This document shows positions 1 to 11,373 of a stretch of DNA of 64,000 nucleotides, in pieces. The first letter of the stretch is position 1. Each line of letters starts with the position of its first letter. The notes under the pieces were generated by a model. The model was given only the letters and a program-made list of their open reading frames with translations, was not told the DNA's origin and made no database searches. Source of the DNA: Dermatophagoides farinae. Taxonomy: Eukaryota; Arthropoda; Arachnida; Sarcoptiformes; Pyroglyphidae. The stretch covers positions 4,713,501 through 4,777,500 of the forward strand of contig NC_134683.1 in the NCBI RefSeq assembly GCF_024713945.1, given 5' to 3'. The translations under genes were made by a program, and so were the position numbers.

Positions 1-697
1 CCAATCTTTCATCGTCATCATCTAAATCATCAATGATTGTAACATTATCCAACAAATGATGATGATGGTGTTTTTTTCGATTCGAAAACAAAATATTAAG
101 ACAATGGACTGCAAATTGGAAATTGTTTTCTTTTGTTCTGTTGTTTCTTTTCTTTTCTCTTCCATTTCGGATCATAATTTTATGTATGTGTGTGTGTGTG
201 TGTGTGTGTATAATGACATTAATCACATTGATCATTATGGATAGTTGGTCAACCACAGTTGTATGGATAATCAATTGGGGCCACCCTGTTGGTGTGCATC
301 ATGGTATCATAGTCATATGATGATAATTCATTAATACATTATGAAAATATTATCATGCAACAATTTATGATGAATAAATGAATGAACAATTTGAATCTTA
401 ATCGATTCAACATTCGATGCAACAAAACATCCATATCATAATAATGTTGATGTTGATGATGATTGAATAGAATGTCAAAAATTTATGATCACACGATCAT
501 TCGTGACCATTCTTTGTATCATCATGTGTGGATGATAACCGATGATGATGATGATGATTGAATTGATTGATTGGAAAAATGACCGGAATTAGCCATTTAA
601 TGAATAATAATATATGCTGCATGATCAATCAGAATGGAAAAAATTTGAAAATTAAAAAAATTTCCAAACTACTGCCATCTCGTGGCAATCAACATAC
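1..697. other. Probable 3' intron of the anoctamin gene; no confident exon
   Basis: The last recognisable anoctamin exon ends at about 698 with a good donor on the minus strand (GAG followed by gtatgt). The usual C-terminal anoctamin segment after the last membrane helix is not found between here and the left edge. The stretch has a GT microsatellite at about 185-209 and GAT/ATC runs. The first 60 bases are open on the minus strand and would read as an acidic peptide, but no acceptor site is evident, so I do not call it an exon. Confidence 0.5.
185..209. repeat. GT microsatellite
   Basis: An uninterrupted GT run of about 25 bases within the presumed terminal intron of the anoctamin gene. It is one of many dinucleotide arrays in the window. 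Confidence 0.9.
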
Positions 698-3155
698 CTC
701 TATGAATACGGCAATTATGATAATTCGATGTTTTGAATTTTGATGATGAATGAAAAATGGAGAAAAAAGACCGGTCAATTGTCCATTGATGGCCATCAAA
801 GCGCAATTTGAAATAATAGCAATTATGCTTAGAAATTCTAGTACATTTTTCCAAACACCAATCGTTATCGTTTTTGATGGTGGTCGGCGACATTGAATAA
901 CATCGATGAATGGTCGTTGATAAACGAAACAAAGTTTAAATGCATCTGTACGTATTTCAATAAGATTATTCAGGAACGCACACAATGGTGCTAATGGAAA
1001 TACCGGTGTGAATAACATTACATAACCATATTGGATGACAATTTCCAGATAATCATCGAATGTTGAATGATAACCATACATACAAGATTCTAATTCACCT
1101 TTCGATACTTCAGATTCATCATTATTTGGACATTTATCACCAGAATATTTAGAGGATGAAAGCCATGCAAGTAATAATGATTCTTTCAAGAATGGCCACA
1201 ATGTTTCATTGAGATTACCAATTACTTGTCTTGTAATTAATTGTGCTGCTAATTGCTGATCATATGATATGATGTAAACAAAAGTTAGTGATAATTAATC
1301 ACGATCAAAGGTTATTGAACAGACCTCTTTTAATTTATCAATATCGGCCAAATAGAATGCAATATAAAATAATGGCAGATATGAATTAAGAAATTGAAAC
1401 TGTTTGGTGTAACAAAAAGTAAATTGCTTTTCTTTAGTGAAATTCGGTTTTTTGAAAAATTTTCCAGCAAAAAAACACCGGAATACATACCAGGAAAAGT
1501 TTTACAATGAGTTGATTTTCTTTGCGTTCGAAATTTCGATGTTTCTCTACACATTTTTCAATGGTGATACATTTAGAATTAGTTTGCAAAAAAATCATTA
1601 GCAAAGAATTACCTTTCTCATTAAGCCATATGACGATTAAATAATAGAAATAATTGATTATATTCAATATAATTGCAAACATTACTTTCGGTATGATACC
1701 GGTCCATTCGGGATAATGTAATCGTTCGACCAATTCTGTATCCCACCATGTCTAAAACCAATCAATCGATTAGAACAGAGAAATTATCATCATCACTAAC
1801 CTGGAAGATGAATATTTTAAACATCACTGTAAATGTCATGATCAAACATAAACCAATAATTGGAAATGTAACAAAATATTGGAATATTTTTCGACTTAAT
1901 CCAATCAAATCGAATAATGGATGAAGATGATCATCATTTTGTTGTTGTTTTCGTCGTTGATGATCGTCATCATTGTTGCAACTATGAGCATTATTAGCAT
2001 TTGATGTCCGTTCAGGTATGAAACGAATCCATTCATAGGTAAGCCGTTGACTATGTGAATGCCATCGATTTAACCATAATGTTGACCAGAATAAATTGAA
2101 CACAGGAAATAGGAATGAAAGAATCGAATTCAAATATTCTTTGTCACTAATGGTGGATGTAAAAGGACTTATGGACAATGTGGGAAGATAATCAACGATA
2201 TACGGGAAAATAATGATCAATGCGCCATATAACATTGGATAAACAAGATATTCAGTGTAGAAACCGATGAATGCAAAATAAATGGCAATACGTATTCCAA
2301 AATATGAACAAATCTGATCCAATGGTTGCCGGTGGAAAAGCTTGGCTACCCAATTCGTTTTCAGTATATTGAGATCATCTTCTTGATGTAAGGCAAATAG
2401 CTGATCAATTTGATTATTTTGTAATAATTTATCAATAATTAATTCATTTTCAGTCATTTGCAGTGAAAATTCATCCTCTTCATTACGTCTATGGAATTGC
2501 CAATTGCTTAATAAATCAATGAGAATTGTTTGCCGTTGTAATGATGATAACAAATTGGTATATGGAAAATATATTTGATGTCTGTGATCATCATCCATTT
2601 CCAATTGTTCAGTCATTTTCGATACTGACCGCTGGTTATTTGTTTCGACATATTTTTCGAAGAATAGATTATTTCCACCAATATATAGTGCATATTGATA
2701 TCGATGATGTTTACGTAATTCAACCACAATACCGGGAAAATCTAATTCAAGATGATTCTTTAGAGCATTGATTAATTTTACATTCGCATCATCATCCAAT
2801 GATGAATGGTTAATGGTGGAGTGATTGAATGTAATGATCAAATCATATTTATCAACGATATCGGATTTATTTTCATTACGAAAAAATAGATTCGTACATG
2901 ATTCTCGTAATTGATCACGATTTGTTTCGAAATTCTGTTGTAACCATTGTCGAATGATCAATGATGATGAACTTTTTGTTGTTGTCGTTGAATTATCATT
3001 ATTATTTTCGACAACAACAGCTGATTTTTCATTACCATTCACTTCATCATCATCATCATCATTATATGATTATTATTATTATTACTAATATTCAGCGCAT
3101 CATTTGAAAACGATTTTTCTTTGTCGTTGTCTTCGTTGTCGTTTTCGTCAATCAT
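698..3155 (-). CDS. Anoctamin (TMEM16 family, ANO10/ANO8-like), 3' end not resolved
   Basis: Multi-pass membrane protein of the anoctamin/TMEM16 family, whose members are calcium-regulated lipid scramblases or chloride channels. Exons inferred on the minus strand: 3155-1801, 1751-1613, 1546-1491, 1399-1325 and 1255-698, with introns of 49-91 bp. The first exon holds the anoctamin signature at the first membrane helix (LDQICSYFGIRIAIYFAFIG). The later exons give LNEKEKHRNFERKENQL, FQFLNSYLPLFYIAFYLAD, and a last exon with several hydrophobic segments and the QYGYVMLFTPVFPLAPLCAF motif. The order and spacing fit the ANO10/ANO8 branch. Two cautions. The intron at 1547-1612 is 66 bp and has no stop, so naive translation runs through it. 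The 5' end has a probable frame break: the ATG at 3155 opens a 37-codon acidic/Asn-rich frame that ends near 3044, while the anoctamin frame begins there without an ATG. The C-terminal exon lies outside the resolved part, so the gene is partial. Confidence 0.86.
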
Positions 3156-4144
3156 TTTTTCTATAGAACAATCGAAAAGGATTTATACTCTCAAGAATCT
3201 CAATTCAAACAAAGAAGAGAATAAGAAATTTTTTATTGCATTTCTACCAGCTAAATTCTTTAGTTGGTAAAAAGCCAAAATGTTTCATGTATGTAATTTG
3301 AATAAAAGAAACTTAATAATTGTCAACGACAACAATTGTCGGGTTGGCTTGAGATTCTCTCTGACGACGACGACAACAACAACAACACTTGAATCTGAAC
3401 TTTTTTCCGTGTCAAGAAAAAAAAATTATTGATGACAATAACAATAAAAATAACGAAAACAACAATAGTAAATTACCGCATTCAAATGCTTCGGCGCAGA
3501 TCATCATTAACTGATGACAGATTGATTCAATTGTCAAAAAACAAAGTCATTTATAGCCCGATTCAGAATAATGCTTCAAAAAAATAGTAGTTTCAATTTA
3601 TTGGATTACATTCAATTTCATCAGATTAAAATAGCAATATAGAACAATTTTTTATATTAAAAATGAGTTGATGGAGGTGACAGAATCAGAAAAAACCACC
3701 ACACAATCACATCAAACATATAGTTAATTAGTGAAAAGTTTCAATAATTGGATTATATTATGGTACAATGAAGAAACAAAAATTGATGATTGATCGTGAT
3801 ACAAATTGTGATTGAGATAATTACCTAAGTTTTGTTTGTTGTTGTTGCATGAGAAAGGAAGATAGAAAGAAAGTGACAAATGAACAAATATCATTGAAAT
3901 CCATTTTATGGCCTAGCCTAACTTGAGATACGGGGCAGCAGTCTCCAATCTGAATCATCGAGATTTGAATGATGAATTCATAGATGATTTGGATGAATAT
4001 GATGATTTTGTATGACGATGATGATTATGATGAAAATTATTATTATTATTGGTATGTTGATGATGACCATGATTTAATGATGGTGACGATGAATGAAATC
4101 GATTCGATTTTGTCGAATTATGATATTTGTTTCCCTTGCCATTA
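3156..4144. other. Intergenic: anoctamin upstream region and USP 3' flank
   Basis: This interval separates the anoctamin start from the stop codon of the downstream-oriented USP gene; both are on the minus strand. It is AT-rich with Asn/His-type trinucleotide runs. A 63-codon frame on the minus strand at about 4145-3955 follows directly after the USP stop and has the same Asn/His/Ser-rich character, so it may be 3' UTR or a shifted continuation of that protein. Short CGA/CAA runs occur near 3360-3390. I see no RNA gene. Confidence 0.6.
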
Positions 4145-7100
4145 TTAGTATGGACCAAAATGATTATTCTTGTCTGATTTAAATTTTTTACCATTAAAAC
4201 CATTATTATCATAATCATAATGATGATGTTTATTATTATTATTATTGCTATTATATCTAGATTGTTGCATCACTTGAAATGGATTAATATTACCATTTGT
4301 TGAAGCATTTTTAAATGGATCAATCTTATTCTTTACTTTAATCGTCTGAAATAAATGAAAAATGAAATTTGAATGAATAAATGAGAAAAACAACAACAAA
4401 TCAAAGACTTACTTTTCCTTTATCAAATTCTTCATTATACAAATCATCATCATCATTTGTGGATGTCTTTTGTTGCAAATTATTTTCGAGAATTGATTTT
4501 TGTAGAATTGAAATGCCACCATTCCATGATTTTACTAATCCAAAATAATAGTAAAATGGAGAATTACAGTGGAATAACTAAAGCAAAAACTTACCTTCAC
4601 TGTATCCATTGGAAACATTTTTAAGTAAAACATCCAAAACATCGTTAGATTTACTGGATGATGATGAACATGATTCTGTTTTCAATTTTTTATGTTCATT
4701 CAATGTACGATCTAATCAGATTAATGAAAATTATAAAAGTCAAATTAGTTCATGTTAGTAATTTTTTTTCTTTAAAAGAATCAATTACCGATACCATTTT
4801 CCATTTCTAGGGTTTCTTTTGTTCTTTCCACCCAATTCAATTCCATATCATCATCATCATCGTCATCATCGTTATCATTATGTTTTCGTTTTTTAGATTT
4901 ATCCTTTTTTCTTTTCTTCTTTTTCTTTGATGATTTATCACCATTATTATTTTGTTGTTTCGATAATGAGATCTTGTCAGTATTTTTACTATTATTGTTA
5001 TCTACATTTTTATCTTTTTCTGATTGATGAGGATTGAAAGAATCTTCTGCACCACTATTACTACAACTACTTTGGGTATTCGTTTCATCACTACTGCTAC
5101 TGGCCTTAGTTTTACTGATTCTCCAACTGGTATTAATCGATGATTTTATCGTTTCAGCCTTTGAGGATTTTTCCACAGAATTGTCGAGGTTTTTTGCAGT
5201 GGCAGTGCTGGTGGATAATGATGCTGATGGTGTAGCTTCAACCACTTTCCATGAATTAGTTGTTGCTTTAACTTTTATGGCAATTTTCGGTTCTTTCGGT
5301 GATAAAACTGATGATTGATGAATTGGTTGTTTGAGTAAAGAGATTCCATCCTTATTATGATTACTACTGCAACCAGAATGGCCAGATTTATCTTTATGGC
5401 TAATTGTCACCGTTGGTTTAGGCGTCAGTTTAATTACAGTGGGTAAAGTTATCGTTGGTTGTGGCTTATTTTCAGATTTTGATTCACCATCCGATTCCAA
5501 ATCTTGATCATCATCATATGGTACAAGACCACCATTCGTGTTGGATTTGGTATTAGATACAGCTGCAGAATTATTACTATTTTTGATCGTATTCAATTTG
5601 ACCAAATTCGCAGCAATTTTATCATAACAATCTTGTTGTTTGTTATTATTACTGAAAAGACTCGTGGTCGGTGTATGAATTTTTGTATGTGACCGTAGTG
5701 TTGTAGCCGTAGTACAATTTTTCATTTGTGATTGATTTAATGTAAATTTAAAATTTGAATTAAATATACCATTTGTGGATGTTTTTTGAGGCGATTGATT
5801 ATTATCACATTTTTGATTTGAGGCAGAATTTGCAATCATTTTCGATGAATCATCACTAATGATCCTATCGTCTATCTTTGAATTTGATGAAATTCGAATT
5901 GAATTTTCTTTATGTTTTCGTATGTAAAACAATATATAGGCTTTTTGATTTAATACAACTTCAAGTCCCACTTGTGATACAAGACAATCATCCATTCGAT
6001 ACCAACTATTGTTTGAATTACGTACAAAACAATAATAGTGACCCGAATTACAAGTAGCGCCATGATGTATTAGTACCGATATTAATTTGTACATTAATGG
6101 TGGACCCTGTAAATTGAAATTTTGATTTGATTGAAAAAATTCCATCAAAAAAATACATACCTCTTCCGACATATATGGCCGTAAATCTAATGTTTCGGGG
6201 TAGGAAACAAATTTTGTCAATTTATTTATATACGCCCGGTTTGAATCGAAACGTTTCAATTGGAATGTTGCAACATTTGGTGCACGATATACAGTGAATT
6301 GTTTTCTTGCTACAACAGGTTTTTTACATTTCAAACATTTATAGGCATTTTCATTACGTAGAAATTCTGGATTGACAAAATTTTGTAAAGCTTGTTCTAA
6401 ACTTGATACATTCTGTTCATTCATTATGCAAAGTGGGAAAAAATTAAAACAATAATCTTATTTAAATTCAATTGTATGAGAGATTCTTACCTGAACGTCG
6501 AGCATAAAATCCATAAAATAATCATAAGTATTACTTTTAGCTTTACATTGTATACATTGAACCTGGCTACGATGATATCCACCGAATATATGATTAATGG
6601 CAGTGGTTGCTTTGGTTAAATGATCTGATTTCATTACTAAACCAGGTAGACCATATTGTTTTTCATGACATGATAAACATGAACGCCACATTTTATCAAT
6701 AACATAACGAAGAAATTCATGTGCATCTTCTTGTCGACCGAATGTAAAATGATTGGCAATCGATTTTAAACGATTACAAATATAATTCGGTTGTATGACA
6801 GGTTGTTTAGTTGTGAATACAAGTGATATATGTTTGTACATTATACATATCATACAAAATGATGCCTGGCCTGTTAATGAATATGAATTATATTCATTAA
6901 ATTTCATTAAAAATCCAATAAAATACAATTGAATACATACAGAGTGAAACATGTTCATCATGATGTGAAATTATAAAATTAACGAAAGGCGGACAATATG
7001 TTAGTGATTGTAGAACCGAATTAACGAAACATGAATTGCCTAAATTTTGTAGACCACAACCAATCGTAGATATTTTTCGCCATTCTAATGTAATTTTTTC

Positions 7101-7646
7101 TCTTGGAAATAAGACACGTTTTGGTTCACCCATTTCATTACCATCAGGATGATTATTGTTGTTGTTTGAACAATTCTTCTTCGGTGATGATAATGATGAT
7201 GGTGGCGGTGATGATTTGTGCAAAGTACCATTCACCTGAATTCGATTTGTTTTTTGCTGTTGTTGATTAGTCGTTAGTACGGTATATTTTTTCTTTAGTT
7301 TTTCAATCGATTTAGAATAATCATCATTATCATCATCATCATTGGTTTTGTTATCATCATCACGGAGAAAATCTTTTTCAGATTTGAAATCAATTTTATT
7401 ATTTAATAATGAAGATATTTGTGGACAAATATTTGAAACCTATCATCAAAAAAAAAAAAAAAAAAAATTTCAAATTCATTTGAACAAAAAATGGATGAAA
7501 TTTACCTTAACATTATGATTCTGGAACAGTATTGAACCTTGATGATGGTGATGATGATGGCTGGAAATATTTTTCACATTACCGCAAACATTATTTCCCG
7601 TATCAAATAATATTTTGTTTCCACCACCGCCATCAACCATTGCCAT
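4145..7646 (-). CDS. Ubiquitin carboxyl-terminal hydrolase, USP36/USP42 type
   Basis: Cysteine protease that removes ubiquitin from substrates; the closest relatives, USP36 and USP42, act largely in the nucleus and nucleolus. Eight exons fit with consistent phases: 7646-7506, 7439-6941, 6870-6491, 6412-6161, 6106-4789, 4711-4595, 4534-4413 and 4345-4145, giving 1,009 residues. The Cys box GLQNLGNSCFVNSVLQSL puts the catalytic Cys near residue 184. The QEDAHEFLRYVIDKMW motif, two CxxC zinc-finger pairs (VQCIQCKAK and YKCLKCKKP), and the His box NSGHYYCFVR with His near 447 follow, then WYRMDDC with the Asp near 463. The C-terminal half is low in complexity, with a lysine-rich stretch before a WVERTKETLE segment and a conserved tail (NEEFDKGK, KIDPF) characteristic of the USP36/42 group. 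The intron at 6107-6160 is 54 bp, in frame and free of stops. The start is the first ATG of an in-frame exon that opens with MAMVDGGGG. It is divergent from VPS26C. Confidence 0.93.
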
Positions 7647-8442
7647 GATAATGTTATGATGATGTGGTGATTGACCGAATGATGATTTGAAAAATTAATC
7701 GTCGTCTTCGCTGTTGCTGTTATGTTGAAAATTCTTTAAATTTTTTCAATATTTTCCAAAATCACTTGTATCATCATAATGGTCAGTTGAAAGATTGTTA
7801 ATTGTTGATAAAGAAATTTTTTTAAGGCAGAAAAGTAGATGTATTAGAAATTTTTATTGAATTCGACAACAAAAAAATCGGCCACAATAATCACACTGCA
7901 TAAACGCACGTGTTGAAGGGAATATTAAGCGTGTAAAAAAAAAAATTTCTTTTGGAATACACAGAGAGATGAAAAAGTCGCAAAAATTTTGGTCCAGGAG
8001 CAAGAAAAAAAAATGCGGCCGATGGCAGTAAGTTTTTATTTTCCACAATACGGCGGATATTCCAACAACTAACCCAAAAACAAAAACAAAAAAAATCGAA
8101 ACAACCACCACACACAATGTAGCTGCTGCTGCTGCTGGTATAACCCGAAAAAGCACAAAAATATGGCGTGCTCCTCAGTGGTGGTGTGTGGTGGTGGTGG
8201 TTTTCATTCGATGTGTTTTACTGTAATACATTTTTTCCTCAAAAAGTTTCTGAATGGAGAATGAATAATTTTCCCGAAAATTTACCTTTCTATCAATGTA
8301 AATTCGTCTGTTATTTTTTTTTGAATTAATTTTCTTGGATCATCATTGTTTCTCCCCACCCAACACTTTTTGTTATTTAACCAGCTGTTTGCTTCGGGCG
8401 TTTTTTTGTTTGAAAATTTCAAACAAACAAAATTAATTACAA
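7647..8442. promoter_or_regulatory. Shared upstream region between USP (minus) and VPS26C (plus)
   Basis: The two start codons face away from each other across about 800 bp, so this interval should hold both promoters. It contains a GCT trinucleotide run near 8123-8138 and GTGGT repeats near 8177-8203. Open frames on the minus strand here (about 7854-8156) are hydrophobic and Phe-rich but resemble no family. No core promoter element is asserted. Confidence 0.5.
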
Positions 8443-9652
8443 ATGGAATTGGATATTCGGTTGAAACGATCGAATAAAATTTACTCTGAAGGCGTATGCA
8501 TTGTATTTTGGATTTGTTTTCGATAATTTTAATCTTGAAATTTGCCAATTTTAGGAAAGCTTGATTGGTGTCATTGTGATTGATTCGAAATCTGATGCTA
8601 AACATGAAGGAATTTCATTAAGCGTCGATGCAGCCGTTCAGATGCAATTAAGTTCAAAAAATGTTGGAATATTCGAAGCATTCTACAATTCAGCAAAGGT
8701 ATCAATCTTTCCTTGTTGAACAGTTATTGAATTAAATTTTTTTCGAATCAATCAATAATGGTAGCCAATCACATTGATTAGTCAATTTGTTGAAGTTTCC
8801 AAAAATGGTCGTCTACCATCAGGTAAAACTGAAATACCGTTTGAAGTGTTATTGAAACCAAAACAGAATCGTTTTCTTTATGAAACATATCATGGTGTTT
8901 TCATAACCATTCAGGTAAGTGATGGTTCAATTATCCACATTAAACTTTACTAATCGAATCTTGTTTGGTGATAGTATCTACTCAAATGTGAACTAAAACG
9001 GCCAATGTTGAATAAAGATATACAAAAAATTATTGAATTTTTCATCGAATATAATCGACCCACAAACTTTGCGATTTCAATGAAAAATCTAATTAGTTCA
9101 GGCCCAACGAATGGTTCGAAACCGTTGAATTTCGTATTAACACCTGAATCAATACAAAATGTTCGTGATGTAAGTGTAAAATTGTTGTTTTTGGTTTGAA
9201 TTGATTTTCTCATTCCTTTTTTTGCCACAAAATAAATTCAGAAAAATCGTGTACCAAAATTTCGAATCAAAGGATTAATCGATTCAACCGTATGTTATAT
9301 TTGGGAACCATTCACTGGTGAATTAATCATTGAATATTGTGAACAATCAATCAAAAGCATTGAATTACAATTGGTACGCATTGAAACATGTGGCTGCGCC
9401 GAAGGTTATGCATGTGAAATAACCGAAATACAAAACATACAAATCGGTGATGGTGACATTGCTCGTAATGTTCCATTAGCCATTTATATGATCTTTCCAC
9501 GTTTGTTCGCATGTCCAACATTGATAACGAATAATTTTAAAATTGAATTTGAAGTCAAAATCGTCGTAATATTAGCTGATAATCATATTATAACGGAAAA
9601 TATTCCTATAAAAATTATTCGCTATTCACAGCTTGAATTACAAAAGAAATGA
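8443..9652 (+). CDS. VPS26C: VPS26C (DSCR3), Commander/retriever subunit
   Basis: Arrestin-fold subunit of the retriever part of the Commander complex, which recycles cargo such as integrins from endosomes to the cell surface. Five exons with consistent phases: 8443-8493, 8555-8698, 8765-8914, 8975-9169 and 9242-9652; 316 residues, slightly longer than the vertebrate protein of just under 300. Diagnostic blocks are MELDIRLKRSNKIYSEGE, VGIFEAFYNSAKPI, LYETYHGVFITIQY, LQLVRIETCGCAEGYA and ITEIQNIQIGDGD, then YMIFPRLFACPTL. The CGCAEGYA block distinguishes VPS26C from VPS26A/B of retromer. The first coding exon is only 17 codons; its donor is the gtatgc after GGC, which restores the conserved Y-x-x-GE sequence. 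Introns are 60-72 bp. The gene ends about 160 bp from the stop codon of the convergent membrin-like gene. Confidence 0.95.
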
Positions 9653-9814
9653 TAAATCAGCACATTTTTCATTTTTTAAGTCAATAAAATTTTTTCCAAT
9701 CAAACAAAATCAAATTGAAAACATCAAACATATAGCTTGTTGTTCAATGAAAGACTATAAAGATGTATCGATCGATCAATCAATCAATCACAGCAAATCT
9801 ATAGATGTCTTCAC
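9653..9814. other. Short convergent 3' interval
   Basis: About 160 bp separate the stop codons of VPS26C (plus) and the membrin-like gene (minus), so their 3' UTRs probably overlap. A tandem ATCA run at about 9768-9788 is the only visible repeat. Confidence 0.6.
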
Positions 9815-10753
9815 TTATTTATTATTATTGTTGGTCATTGATGTTTGCCAAATGATTAGGAAAAATAGACCAATAAATATAAGACATAATGCCATCAATA
9901 GTATCCATTCAGCACATGAAGATGTTGTTGATGATCGTAAAAATGTTTTTGTCGTAATGCCAAGAAAATCATTGGAAATAAAATTTAGATATCTAGTTCG
10001 TACACGTTTCACTAATGGTCGTTGATTTCGTAATAATTTAGCTCCTGCACATGTAGATGATGATGATGATGACAAGGGTAATGATAACTGTGTTGATGTT
10101 GATAATATTCTATCTTTACTAGTTGGACTATATTGATGGTGATCGTCATCATCATGATTATTTGGATCATCAATATTTAAGCTAAGATGTTGATGATTTA
10201 AACATTGATGATGATGATCATTTCTATTTGAATTTTCATTCGTTGTTGTCGATGTGGTTGATGTGGAGGATGTAAATCGTCTTGTCAATGATTCTTCTTG
10301 TTCTTTTTTTAAACGTTCTTTTTCAATACGTTTAAATTGTATTGCTTTGAATGCTGACCATATACGTTTTTGTTCCGATCTATAGATTAGAATATTTCAT
10401 CATCAGGGAAATTAATTTATAACACAAACATACACACACACACACACATACCTTAATTGGTCGATTCGATTAAGTAGATCAATTTTACATGGATCAGTAG
10501 CCGGTAATTTTTCAATAATTAATTCTAATTGTTCACAATTCTGTAAAACATGTCTAATACGTTGTTGTATAATGAATTCTGTTTTCGATATTTTTGCTTT
10601 GTCAATTTTTTCCACCATTGATTTCACTGATAGATGGATTGATTTTTCCAAAAATGGAAAATATGATTCATGAATTTGATCCAAAATTAGAAAGGATTTA
10701 TTTATAACTTGATCAACATAATTACGTATACTATCAACACTGTTTGGATTCAT
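9815..10753 (-). CDS. Membrin / GOSR2-like Qb-SNARE, divergent
   Basis: Likely ER-Golgi SNARE of the membrin (GOSR2/Bos1) family. Two exons: 10753-10452 and 10379-9815, joined in phase across a 72-bp intron containing a CA microsatellite; 288 residues. The N-terminal part is a predicted helical bundle. The join gives LLNRIDQLRSEQKRIWSAFKAIQFKR and KEQEESLTRRFTSS, which parallels the membrin sequence leading to its LLSRTF block. A long Ser/Thr/Asn/His/Asp-rich insert follows, then KLLRNQRPLVKRVRTRYLNF, matching the LRTQR region of membrin, and a C-terminal hydrophobic anchor (WILLMALCLIFIGLFFLIIW). The upstream half of the SNARE heptad region appears replaced by low-complexity sequence, so function as a standard SNARE is uncertain. 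Alternatives are another tail-anchored SNARE relative such as GOSR1. The assignment rests on motif order, not on an alignment. Confidence 0.7.
10430..10449. repeat. CA microsatellite inside the membrin-like intron
   Basis: A CA array lies immediately next to the donor site of the single intron of the membrin-like gene, so the transcript reads GU repeats directly after the splice site. Length variation here would alter intron size. Confidence 0.85.
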
Positions 10754-11373
10754 GTTTGGATTCTATGGAGAAAAATCGTATAAATAATAATAATAATAAT
10801 AACAAAGAAAAACACGTAAACAAAAAAAAACAAACAAGAACGTTATGTTTTCCGGCCTGCTCACCACCAGCAGCAGCAATAACAAGAATTCAATGACAAT
10901 TGTTTAGCAGAAATAAATACAGGTTGACAATTAGATATGTTATCGACGTTATCGTTTCGACATGCAATAATGGAATGTTAATATTGTTGTCGATGATGGT
11001 GGTGGTGATGGAAAGAGTCTAATCATAGTTGCCACACAGCACAATCATTCTCATCATTATTATATTAAATGTAAACGACACAGAGCTATTATTCATCGTT
11101 TTTTTCTGCATATAATAACTGTGGATTTATCATTAGAGCTGTCAAACATTGTAAATATGATGATGGATTTTTTTCTCTTTTTTGTTTCATTGAATCAATA
11201 TTTGAACGAACAAAAAAAAATTAAAACCAATCTAAACATCACATCATATTCTTCATGTGCTCAATAATCAAAAATGATAATAATTATGATGATGATCATG
11301 CGCAGAATCTAATATTATTCAAATTTCAAAATTTTTTATTTCAATTTCAATCATTATATTAATCAAAACAGAT
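10754..11373. other. Intergenic between membrin-like and iPLA2 genes
   Basis: Upstream region of the membrin-like gene and 3' flank of the iPLA2 gene, both on the minus strand. It contains AAT and GCA trinucleotide runs (about 10788-10802 and 10868-10876) and no open frame of note. An ATTAAT/AATAAA-rich stretch near 11340-11370 fits a 3' end for a neighbouring transcript, but no polyadenylation site is assigned. Confidence 0.5.

Noticed and set aside
7854-8156. Hydrophobic 100-codon frame on the minus strand upstream of the USP gene
   Set aside because: Lies in the divergent promoter interval, starts in a GCT run, is Phe/Val-rich and overlaps a second open frame; no family resemblance and no acceptor linking it to the USP exons.
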